Below the pieces are notes generated by a model. That model worked only from the letters and a program-made list of their open reading frames with translations. It searched no databases and was not told where the DNA came from. Made by a program: the position numbers and the translations under genes. Positions 14,179-21,241 of a stretch of 27,568 nt of DNA are shown here, piece by piece (the first letter of the stretch is position 1; each line of letters opens with the position of its first letter). Source of the DNA: a bacterium (GTDB lineage: Bacteria > Blakebacterota > Blakebacteria > Blakebacterales > Blakebacteraceae); assembly GCA_025774205.1 (NCBI GenBank), contig JALGWK010000079.1:1-27568 (forward strand), given 5' to 3'.

Positions 14179-15446
14179 AGAGTGTACCACGGAATATGAG
14201 CTTCAGGCGCCCCGGGCGCCGAATCCTCCTCGCTGCGGGGATCGTGAGCGTGACGGCGCTGGCCACGACGCTACCGATCGTAACCGTTATAGCGGAACGG
14301 GCGCCTGTCCGACAAGCCGGGCAGGATACCGTCCGGGTGGTCGATCTCTCGACCCAGAACGCGTTCAACCGCCTCTGGATCACGGGAATGAAGTACTTCG
14401 AACTCCAGGAGTACTCCAACGCCATCCCGGCTCTCCGCCGCTGCAGTGAGATCGACTCCACCAACTTTGATGTGTGGTACTTCCTCGGGACCTGCTACTA
14501 CCAGGTCGAGGATCTCGAGTCTTCCATCGCCGCCTTCCAGGCCATCGTGCGGCAGGATCCCGAGCAGGAGACGGCGATCCAGAACCTTGCCAACATCTTC
14601 GGGGAGCAGGGGGAGGAGGAACTCCACACGGAGAAGTACGAACAGCTCCTCGAACTGAAGCCGGAGAATCCGGATTACCGGAAACATCTGATGGACCTCT
14701 ACCAGCACGCCGGCAACCGGGCCGGGGTCCAGCGACTCCTCGAGGAACATGCCGAGGTTGATCCCGGCAACGCGGAGGTGCAGCGCCGACTGGCCGCCCT
14801 CTACGGCGAGGGAGGTGACCGGGAAGCGCAGCTGACGGCGCTCGAGAGCGCCGTCGAACTCGATCCCACCAACCTGTCGAACCTGGAGCAGCTGGCCCGG
14901 ATCTACGCCATCGATCTCAACCGTCCGGTTGACGCCACCCGGCTCTACGGCATGATCGTGGACATCCAGCCGGAGAACCCGGTTGCCTGGCAGGTATGGG
15001 GCCGTTATCTCAACGCGACAGGTCAGCCCGACAGCGCGGTGGTCGCCCTCGAACGCTCGCTCGAGCTCGATCCGGCCCAGGCGGGGACCTACAGCGAGCT
15101 GGCGCTGGTCCTCTCCGACCGGCAGCGGTACGATGAAGCCCTCGCGTGGATCGAAAAAGCGCTTGAACAGGCGCCCGAGGATGCTTACGCCTATGTAGCC
15201 TGGGGTGATATCCTGCAGACACACGCTTTCGCCCAGGCCGACGAGGACGGGATCGTACCGTATGACGCCAAGATCATCCTTGAAGAAGCCATCGAGAAGT
15301 ACCGGAAGGCGCTCGAACTCGGCGGCGTCTCTGCCGCGATCATGCAGTACGCCGCCGCCGAAGCGGAGAAGCTCGAGCCGTTCCGCCGTACCCAGGCGGA
15401 GATCTTCATGGAAAATGCCCGTCGACGAATCCCGCCCCGGGTATAG
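14175..15446 (+). CDS. Exported TPR-repeat protein
   Basis: A 423-residue protein with a basic N terminus and a hydrophobic segment at about residues 16-40 (RILLAAGIVSVTALATTLPI), read as a signal anchor or uncleaved signal. About nine TPR units follow, for example GMKYFELQEYSNAIPALRRC, WYFLGTCYYQVEDLESSIAA, ALESAVELDPTNLSNLEQLA, ALERSLELDPAQAGTYSELA and ALAWIEKALEQAPEDAYAYV. No lipobox Cys was seen. Predicted periplasmic scaffold, function unknown. ATG 14175 was chosen because it keeps the basic region; ATG 14196 is possible. It shares architecture, not close sequence, with the TPR lipoprotein at 8672-9757. Confidence 0.82.
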   Translation: MKSVPRNMSFRRPGRRILLAAGIVSVTALATTLPIVTVIAERAPVRQAGQDTVRVVDLSTQNAFNRLWITGMKYFELQEYSNAIPALRRCSEIDSTNFDVWYFLGTCYYQVEDLESSIAAFQAIVRQDPEQETAIQNLANIFGEQGEEELHTEKYEQLLELKPENPDYRKHLMDLYQHAGNRAGVQRLLEEHAEVDPGNAEVQRRLAALYGEGGDREAQLTALESAVELDPTNLSNLEQLARIYAIDLNRPVDATRLYGMIVDIQPENPVAWQVWGRYLNATGQPDSAVVALERSLELDPAQAGTYSELALVLSDRQRYDEALAWIEKALEQAPEDAYAYVAWGDILQTHAFAQADEDGIVPYDAKIILEEAIEKYRKALELGGVSAAIMQYAAAEAEKLEPFRRTQAEIFMENARRRIPPRV

Positions 15447-15533
15447 TTCCAGGCCTGGCCCCGCGCCCCGCGCAGACACCCCCGACCTCCACCGCAGAGC
15501 CGTCCCGCTGACGGCCGGAAAGATGAACTGACC

Positions 15534-16823
15534 ATGGCACTCCCTGAACCATCGGCCCAGAGAGCGGCCGAGGCCCTCCAGAAGACCGATCCCGACATCT
15601 TCAACGTCCTCCGCGAGGAGGAGAGCCGTCAGCGATCACAGCTCGAACTGATCGCCTCGGAGAACTTCGTCAGCCCCGCCGTCCTGGAGGCGCTCGGATC
15701 GGTACTCACCAACAAGTACGCCGAGGGATTGCCCGGGAAGCGCTACTACGGCGGCTGCGAGGTGGTGGACAGGGCCGAGCGGGCCGCCATCGACCGGGCC
15801 TGCGCTCTCTTCGGCGCCGAAGCGGCCAACGTGCAGCCCCATTCGGGCGCGCAGGCCAACATGGCGGTCTACCTGGCCTTCATGGAGGCGGGTGACACGC
15901 TGATGGGACTCAACCTCTCCCATGGGGGGCACCTGACCCACGGACACCCCGTCAACTTCTCCGGCATCCTCTACAACGTGGTGCAGTACGGGGTCTCCCC
16001 CGAGACCGAGATGATAGACTGGGACGCCTTCGAAGCCATGGCCCACGAAGCAAAGCCGCAGGTGATCGTCGGGGGCGCCAGCGCCTACCCGCGCTTCTGG
16101 GATTTCGAACGGATGCGGAAGGTCGCTGACGAAGTCGGCGCGAAGCTGGTGATCGACATGGCCCACTTCGCCGGCCTGGTGGCCACCGGACACCATCCCT
16201 CGCCGATTCCGTGGTCGGACGCGGTCACCACCACCGTCCACAAGACCCTGCGGGGCCCGCGGGCCGGACTGATCCTCTTCCCCGAGGAGCACGCGAAGAA
16301 GATCAACAGCGCTGTCTTCCCCGGCATCCAGGGCGGGCCGCTGATGCACGTCATCGCCGCCAAGGCGGTGGCGCTCGGTGAGGCCTCCACCGAAGACTTC
16401 CGCGTCTACAGCGGCCGGGTGGTGGCTAACGCCGCCGCCATGGCGGAGGTATTCAACCAGCGGGGGGTCAAGCTGGTGAGCGGCGGCACCGACAACCATC
16501 TCATCCTGATCGACCTCAGGCCACAGGAACTCACCGGCAAGGACATCGAGGTGGTCCTCGAGTCGGCCGGGATCACGGTGAACAAGAACACCGTCCCCTT
16601 CGACGAGCAGTCACCCTTCGTCACGAGCGGCATCCGGATCGGCACCCCGGCCCTGACGACCCGGGGCATGCAGGAGCCGGAATTCGGGCAGATCGCGCAC
16701 TGGATCGCCGATATCATCCACGATCCGGAGAGTGAGGCTACCCGCCGGCAGGTGAAGGACGGAACCGTGGAAATGTGCTCCCACTTCCCGCATTTCGCCT
16801 GGGCTGACGGGGTTCCCGGTTAG
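15534..16823 (+). CDS. glyA: Serine hydroxymethyltransferase GlyA
   Basis: PLP enzyme converting serine and tetrahydrofolate to glycine and 5,10-methylene-tetrahydrofolate, the donor used by PanB and thymidylate synthesis. The 429-residue protein shows [70 protein letters not shown], the PLP-lysine strand [14 protein letters not shown] (Lys237), [19 protein letters not shown] and [13 protein letters not shown]. Full length and intact. Followed closely by the nucleotide genes comEB and nrdR, a common grouping. Confidence 0.97.
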   Translation: MALPEPSAQRAAEALQKTDPDIFNVLREEESRQRSQLELIASENFVSPAVLEALGSVLTNKYAEGLPGKRYYGGCEVVDRAERAAIDRACALFGAEAANVQPHSGAQANMAVYLAFMEAGDTLMGLNLSHGGHLTHGHPVNFSGILYNVVQYGVSPETEMIDWDAFEAMAHEAKPQVIVGGASAYPRFWDFERMRKVADEVGAKLVIDMAHFAGLVATGHHPSPIPWSDAVTTTVHKTLRGPRAGLILFPEEHAKKINSAVFPGIQGGPLMHVIAAKAVALGEASTEDFRVYSGRVVANAAAMAEVFNQRGVKLVSGGTDNHLILIDLRPQELTGKDIEVVLESAGITVNKNTVPFDEQSPFVTSGIRIGTPALTTRGMQEPEFGQIAHWIADIIHDPESEATRRQVKDGTVEMCSHFPHFAWADGVPG

Positions 16824-16880
16824 TATAGAGGTATGTGATACCGGTGTACCCGGAAGTGGACACCCGCTGAGGAGCCGGGC

Positions 16881-17336
16881 ATGAGCCGTCCCGACTGGCC
16901 ATACTACTTCATGGACATCGCCGAACGGGTGGCGTTGCGTTCGACCTGTCCGCGGCGTTCGGTCGGGGCCGTGATCGTGAAACAGAAACGGATCCTCGCC
17001 ACCGGCTATAACGGCGCCCCCTCCGGGATGGACCACTGTACCGACGTCGGCTGCCTCATGGTCGATGACCACTGCATCCGCACCCTCCACGCCGAACAGA
17101 ACGCCATCATCCAGGCGGCCCAGTTCGGGGTGGGCACCCTGGGAGCGGAGATCTACTCCACCAGCAGTCCCTGCGCTTCGTGCGCCAAGATGATCATCAA
17201 CGCCGGGATGACGAAGGTGTGGTACTCGGAGGGGTATCCCGACGAGACGGCCTTCCGCTTCCTGGAGGAGGCCGGGATCGAGTTCGAGCAGATCGAGGTA
17301 GAGCAGATTGAAGCGCCTGACGGGGCGGAGGCCTGA
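16881..17336 (+). CDS. comEB: dCMP/deoxycytidylate deaminase (ComEB family)
   Basis: Zinc enzyme deaminating dCMP to dUMP, feeding dTMP synthesis. The 151-residue product has SVGAVIVKQKRILATGYNG, the catalytic HAEQNAI (zinc His plus catalytic Glu), and the zinc cysteines in SSPCASCAKMIINAG, plus the additional zinc-site-like residues C..DVGC..DDHC typical of the dCMP deaminase branch. The C terminus has a short acidic extension (IEVEQIEAPDGAEA). ATG follows GAGGAGCCGGGC. nrdR begins two bases after its stop. Confidence 0.92.
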   Translation: MSRPDWPYYFMDIAERVALRSTCPRRSVGAVIVKQKRILATGYNGAPSGMDHCTDVGCLMVDDHCIRTLHAEQNAIIQAAQFGVGTLGAEIYSTSSPCASCAKMIINAGMTKVWYSEGYPDETAFRFLEEAGIEFEQIEVEQIEAPDGAEA

Positions 17337-17337
17337 A

Positions 17338-17787
17338 ATGCGTTGTCCCCACTGCGGTGAGAACAACGACCGGGTGGTTGACTCCCGGGCCAGCCAGAAG
17401 GGCGGCTCGATCCGTCGCCGGCGGGAGTGCCTCAAGTGCGGCGAGCGTTTCACCACGTACGAATACGTGGAGGTCTTCAGCCTCGTCCTGATCAAGCGGG
17501 ACGGCCGGCGGGAACCGTACGACCGCCGCAAACTGCACGCCGGAATCATCACCGCCTGCATCAAGCGTCCGGTCTCCACCGAACAGATCGACGAGATGGT
17601 CCTCAAGATCGAGACGGCCCTGCAGAACCTGGGCCAGAGAGAGGTTGCGGCCAGCAAGGTGGGGGACCTGGTCATGATGGTACTGCACGCGATCGACCAG
17701 GTCGCCTACGTCCGGTTCGCAAGCGTCTATCGTGACTTCAAGACTGCCGACGAGTTCCGCCGCGAGCTCGATCGGCTGAAGGAGTAG
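17338..17787 (+). CDS. nrdR: Transcriptional repressor NrdR
   Basis: Represses ribonucleotide reductase genes in response to dATP/ATP. The 149-residue product has an N-terminal zinc ribbon (MRCPHCGENND...CLKCGERF), the basic segment IRRRRECLKC, then an ATP-cone (LIKRDGRREPYDRRKLHAGI to VAYVRFASVYRDF). The start was taken at ATG 17338, which puts the zinc ribbon at residue 1 as in the family; an upstream in-frame start inside comEB would add ten foreign residues. No NrdR box was recognised nearby and no ribonucleotide reductase gene is in the window. Confidence 0.95.
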   Translation: MRCPHCGENNDRVVDSRASQKGGSIRRRRECLKCGERFTTYEYVEVFSLVLIKRDGRREPYDRRKLHAGIITACIKRPVSTEQIDEMVLKIETALQNLGQREVAASKVGDLVMMVLHAIDQVAYVRFASVYRDFKTADEFRRELDRLKE

Positions 17788-17830
17788 GACAACGAAATGA
17801 TGCGAATGCCTGACCCGGGACACCAGCACC

Positions 17831-19210
17831 ATGTCTGATGACACGGCCGGCGGGACGATCCTCATCATCGACGATGAGAAGGGGATCCGCGATTCTCTCC
17901 AGCTCGTTCTCGAATACGAGGGATATCCCGTCCTGAAGGCGGCCACCGGTCGGGAAGGCCTCGACACAGTCGAGGGGAATGAACCGCATGTCATCCTCCT
18001 CGATGTGAAGATGCCCGGTCTCGACGGCATGGAGGTGCTCGAACGGCTCGATCCGCTGGAGAGCGGGCGGGTGGTCATCATGATCAGCGGTCACGCCGAT
18101 ATAGCCACCGCGGTAGAGGCGACCCGGATGGGTGCCTTCGACTTCCTCGAGAAACCACTCGACCAGGAGAAGGTTCTCCTCACCATCAGGAACGGCATGG
18201 CCCGGGCGCGGCTGGAGCGGCAGAACCGGCTCCTGCGCACCCAGGTGGAGGAGCGCTTCATCCTCGTGGCCGAGAGCGCCGCGATGCGGACCGTCCTCGA
18301 CCAGGTGGAACGGGTCGCGGCGAAGGAGCTGATCGCGCGCCGGATCCATGGTCTCTCCGGGCGGCGGTCCGCCCCCTTCGTGCCGGTCAACTGCGCCGCT
18401 CTGCCGGGGGGACTGATCGAAACGGAACTCTTCGGGCACGTGAAGGGGGCCTTCACCGGCGCCCACGCCAACAAGACCGGCAAGTTCGAACTCGCTGCCG
18501 GGGGCACCCTCTTCCTCGACGAGGTGGGGGACATGACCCTGCCGGCGCAGGCCAAGGTCCTGCGCGCGCTGGAAGAGGGAGTGGTGGAACAGGTCGGCGG
18601 CGACAGGGCGATCCGGGTCGACACCCGCGTGGTGGCGGCCACCAACAAGGACCTCGATGAAGAGATCGTCAGAGGTGATTTCCGACGGGACCTGCTCTAT
18701 CGGCTCCGGGTGGTCCCCCTCCACATCCCTCCGCTGCGTGACCGGAAGGGTGACATCCTCCCGCTCTGCGAGCATTTCCTGGCCTACTACTGCGCCATGG
18801 GGAAGCGGCAGCTGATTCTCCCCCCCGGCGAGGTGCGGATGAGCCTGGAGGAGTACTCCTGGCCGGGCAACGTCCGGGAGCTGCGCAACGCCATGGAACG
18901 GCTTGTCATCATGAGCCTGGGGGACACCATCACCCTCGATGATGTGACGGGCATACTCGGTTCGGTCTCGGCGGGCGCCGCCGCGGTCGATCTGCCGAAG
19001 GGGATCGAGGGGCTGGCCCGGGTGCTGGAGGAGGAACCCGGTCTCGGCCGGTTCCGGGATGAGGCGGAGAAGGTCTATCTCCTCACCGTTCTCGAGGAGC
19101 ACGGCTGGAATGTGAAGATGACCGCCGATGCCCTCGGTATCCAGCGTTCCAACCTCTATCGGAAACTTGATAAGCACGGTATCGAACGAGGCGATATATT
19201 GGAGGATTGA
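17831..19210 (+). CDS. NtrC-type sigma-54 response regulator lacking the Walker A loop
   Basis: Order: receiver domain (residues about 8-120; acidic D14/D15, phosphoacceptor D58 in LLDVKMPGLDG, S86, K108), AAA+ domain, and C-terminal Fis-type helix-turn-helix (MTADALGIQRSNLYRKLDKHGI). The sigma-54 contact loop GAFTGA, Walker B GGTLFLDEVGD, the arginine region FRRDLLYRLRV and sensor-2 WPGNVRELRN are all present. The ATP-binding loop, normally about 15 residues ending GESGTGKE, is absent: VERVA is followed at once by AKELIARRIHG (18317-18331). The lesion is in frame. ATP hydrolysis, and so open-complex formation at sigma-54 promoters, should be lost unless the gap is an assembly error. No partner histidine kinase is in the window. 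Confidence 0.9.
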   Translation: MSDDTAGGTILIIDDEKGIRDSLQLVLEYEGYPVLKAATGREGLDTVEGNEPHVILLDVKMPGLDGMEVLERLDPLESGRVVIMISGHADIATAVEATRMGAFDFLEKPLDQEKVLLTIRNGMARARLERQNRLLRTQVEERFILVAESAAMRTVLDQVERVAAKELIARRIHGLSGRRSAPFVPVNCAALPGGLIETELFGHVKGAFTGAHANKTGKFELAAGGTLFLDEVGDMTLPAQAKVLRALEEGVVEQVGGDRAIRVDTRVVAATNKDLDEEIVRGDFRRDLLYRLRVVPLHIPPLRDRKGDILPLCEHFLAYYCAMGKRQLILPPGEVRMSLEEYSWPGNVRELRNAMERLVIMSLGDTITLDDVTGILGSVSAGAAAVDLPKGIEGLARVLEEEPGLGRFRDEAEKVYLLTVLEEHGWNVKMTADALGIQRSNLYRKLDKHGIERGDILED

Positions 19211-19251
19211 GTCCACCCGGTCGATATATTGAAGGTCTGGATCCACCCGGT
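19192..19251 (+). repeat. Two 30-bp tandem copies spanning the response regulator stop
   Basis: Units at 19192-19221 and 19222-19251 agree at 25 of 30 positions; both begin CGATATATTG and end TCCACCCGGT. The first covers the last codons and stop of the regulator gene, so the 3' end of the gene has been copied into the spacer. Confidence 0.8.
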
Positions 19252-19267
19252 CGCCGGCATCCGGCGA
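19251..19267 (+). terminator. Small hairpin between response regulator and cupin
   Basis: TCGCCGG (19251-19257), loop CAT, CCGGCGA (19261-19267) form a perfect 7-bp GC-rich stem directly after the 30-bp repeats. There is no T-run. It may weakly terminate or separate the two genes. Confidence 0.35.
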
Positions 19268-19311
19268 TCGACTCTGCCACCCGGAACAGTCTGAACCAGG
19301 AGTCTCGAACG

Positions 19312-19680
19312 ATGTTCGTCAAGCATGCCGACGAAGAGCCGGTCAACGAGGTTGCGGCCGGTACGAACACCACCATGCAGGTCCTCGTCAGTTCCGACGA
19401 GGGCCCCAATTTCGCCCTCCGGCGATTCATCATGGAGCCGGGTGGGGGGATGCCGCTGCACACCAACGCAGTCGAGCACGAGCAGTACGTCCTGCGGGGA
19501 CGAGCCCGGATCCGGATGGGGGAGGAGACCGTCGAGGTTTCGGCCGACGACGTGACCTTCATCCCGGCCGGAGTGCCCCACTCCTACGAGGTCGTGGGAG
19601 ATGAGCGATTCGAATTCATCTGTGTGGTGCCGAATCAGCCCGACACGATCGAGATCGTCGAGGATGAGTGGCACTGCTGA
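19312..19680 (+). CDS. Single-domain cupin protein
   Basis: A 122-residue small beta-barrel protein. ATG 19312 follows CCAGGAGTCTCGAACG; the frame is open further upstream but those residues come from the repeat and hairpin region. Cupin motif 1 reads GGGMPLHTNAVEHEQYVLRG and motif 2 PAGVPHSYEV. The usual HxH pair of motif 1 is HTN, so one of the metal-binding histidines is Asn; the Glu and the motif-2 His remain. Substrate unknown. Gaps on both sides suggest it is transcribed separately. Confidence 0.85.
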   Translation: MFVKHADEEPVNEVAAGTNTTMQVLVSSDEGPNFALRRFIMEPGGGMPLHTNAVEHEQYVLRGRARIRMGEETVEVSADDVTFIPAGVPHSYEVVGDERFEFICVVPNQPDTIEIVEDEWHC

Positions 19681-19755
19681 GGCGGGAAATCGAGGAAATC
19701 GGCTGACTCACAAGGCAGGATTCATATCTTGTAATTGCTTCCGGCACCTGCAGCA

Positions 19756-19772
19756 ATGGCGGTTCATGCCAT
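19756..19772 (+). promoter_or_regulatory. Small inverted repeat upstream of the redox cluster
   Basis: ATGGC (19756-19760) and GCCAT (19768-19772) flank a 7-base spacer in the 126-base gap before the NuoE-like gene. It is a possible operator half-site pair. Clear -35 and -10 boxes were not seen in the gap. Confidence 0.2.
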
Positions 19773-19806
19773 AGGTGGGGATGAACATTTGAAGACGGGA
19801 TAGACT

Positions 19807-20268
19807 ATGGAGAGTGAATCGCGCCAGACAGACCGGGAGGTAACCCGTACCGTTGCCGGCATCCTCGATCAGCAGCGGGCGCGGGGAGACGCCGGCCGGA
19901 CCAACCTCATCTCGGTCCTCGAAGAGATCCAGGAATCGTTCGGCCACCTCCCCAGGCGGGCGCTGTACGCCCTCGCTTCCGAGACCGGTGAATCAATCAA
20001 CCGTCTCTACGGGCTGGCCTCCTTTTTCAAGTCGTTCTCCTTCGAGCCGAAAGGGAAGCATGTCGTTTCGGTCTGTATGGGAACAGCCTGTCACGTCCGC
20101 AAATCCCCGGAGATCGTCGAGGAATTCTCCTCCCAGCTCGGGATCGAACCGACTGCGACGACCGAAGGTCAAGGGGATCCTCAAGCAGATTCAGAAAGGG
20201 ATAGCCGTCCTGGATGTCGGCAGCGACCCGCGGATCTTCCCCGTCTCGCTCGCCTGTCCCCATTGTGA
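19807..20268 (+). pseudogene. NuoE/HydC-like [2Fe-2S] subunit, C-terminal cysteine region deleted and frameshifted
   Basis: Thioredoxin-fold subunit that carries the N1a-type [2Fe-2S] cluster in Complex I and bifurcating hydrogenases. From ATG 19807 the reading is normal: LISVLEEIQESFGHLPRRAL, INRLYGLASFFKSFSFEPKG, VSVCMGTACHVRKSPEIVEE (first two cluster cysteines) and LGIEPTATTE. Right after TTE (about 20166) the frame goes out of register and reads about 34 nonsense residues to TGA 20268. In the next frame at 20162 the family's last helix appears at once (PKVKGILKQIQKG). About 40 residues, including the last two cluster cysteines normally in VNCxGxCxxAP, are gone. As written the subunit cannot hold its cluster. 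Confidence 0.88.
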
Positions 20269-21241
20269 CACCTCGATCATGGATGCCGAACATCCGATCG
20301 ACGATCATCCTTCCTGTCATTTCACCATCCGTCATGAGGGTGAGGAGAGCCACCTCTGGCTGTCGGGCCTGTGGGGAAGCCCCCACGTGGAACTCGAACG
20401 GGAGGTGCCCGACGGCGCCATCGTTGAGTTCGCCTGCCCCCACTGCCGCGAAACCCTGGAAGCCTCGATCCTCTGCCCCAGTTGTGAGGCGCCGCTCCTG
20501 GCGCTTCGCCTGACCGGGGGGGGCGCCGCGTCGATCTGTTCGCGGCGGGGCTGCCCGGAACATCTGCTCGACCTGGAGGGGACGACCGACCTGAAGAACC
20601 ACCTCGACAGCCTCACGGCCAGTGGCCGTCCGCCGGGGAAACCGACGCTGGTCCTCTGTGCCGGGACCGCGGGACAGGCCAGCGGAGCCAACGACGTCCT
20701 CAGAGTCGCCAAGCGGTACATCCTGGAGAACGGGCTCCACGACCGCATTGAACTGCGTATCACCGGCTGCCAGGGCTTCTGCGAGATGGATCCCTTCGTC
20801 GTCATCGAACCGGGGCGGAACCTCTACCCCAAGATCGGGATGGATGACGTGGGTCGGATCATCGACGCCGCCCTCGAGGGCAACGTGGTCGAGGATCTGC
20901 TCTATCGTGAGCCGGGGGAGGAGAAACTCTACGAGAACAAGGAGGAGATCCCCTTCTTCAGGGACCAGGTGCGCACCATCCTCGGACGGAACGAGGATCT
21001 CGATCCTCTGCGCATCTCCGACTACTTCCGGCAGGGGGGATACAGCTCCCTGGCCGCGGTCATCGAACGGAACGATCCGGAATGGATCGTCGACGAGGTC
21101 GTGAAGGCGGGCCTGCGGGGCTGGCCCGCGACAACGGGGACGGCAAGGGGCCGACCTACCTGGTCTGCAACGCCGATGAGGGAGATCCCGGCGCTTTCAT
21201 GGACCGCTCCATCCTCGAGGGGAACCCCCACCTGGTCATAG
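20162..21241 (+). pseudogene. 5' part of a NuoF/HydB-like gene: NuoE tail, zinc-ribbon domain and N-terminal NuoF region
   Basis: This open frame has no ordinary start near its first homologous residue. It begins with the displaced NuoE tail (PKVKGILKQIQKG) and runs in frame into a zinc-ribbon-like module with four cysteine knuckles: CPHC (20255 on), CPHC, CPSC and CSRRGC. It continues into the N-terminal ferredoxin-like region of HydB/NuoF (LVLCAGTAGQASG ... ITGCQGFCEMDPF) and the start of the flavoprotein domain (LYENKEEIPFFRDQVR, GYSSLAAVIERNDPEWIVDEVVKAGLRG). At 21119-21121 it leaves the NuoF frame; the last 40 residues are nonsense. The second cysteine expected in CxGTxC is Gly (GGA 20672-20674). 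It is unclear whether the NuoE tail, zinc ribbon and NuoF are naturally fused or joined by deletion. Confidence 0.75.

Noticed and set aside
8672-15446. The two TPR proteins as a duplicated gene pair
   Set aside because: They share only the generic TPR pattern, differ in export signal and length, and show no run of close identity.
16830-16864. Hairpins between glyA and the dCMP deaminase gene (GGTAT/ATACC and GGTGT/ACACC)
   Set aside because: Stems are five to seven pairs with no T-run and no sign of a riboswitch or terminator; kept out of the feature list.
17738-19246. Antisense open frame of 502 codons opposite the response regulator
   Set aside because: The sense strand has receiver, AAA+ and Fis domains; the antisense reading has none.
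19192-19251. Possible CRISPR repeats
   Set aside because: Only two adjoining imperfect copies with no spacer between them and no cas genes nearby.
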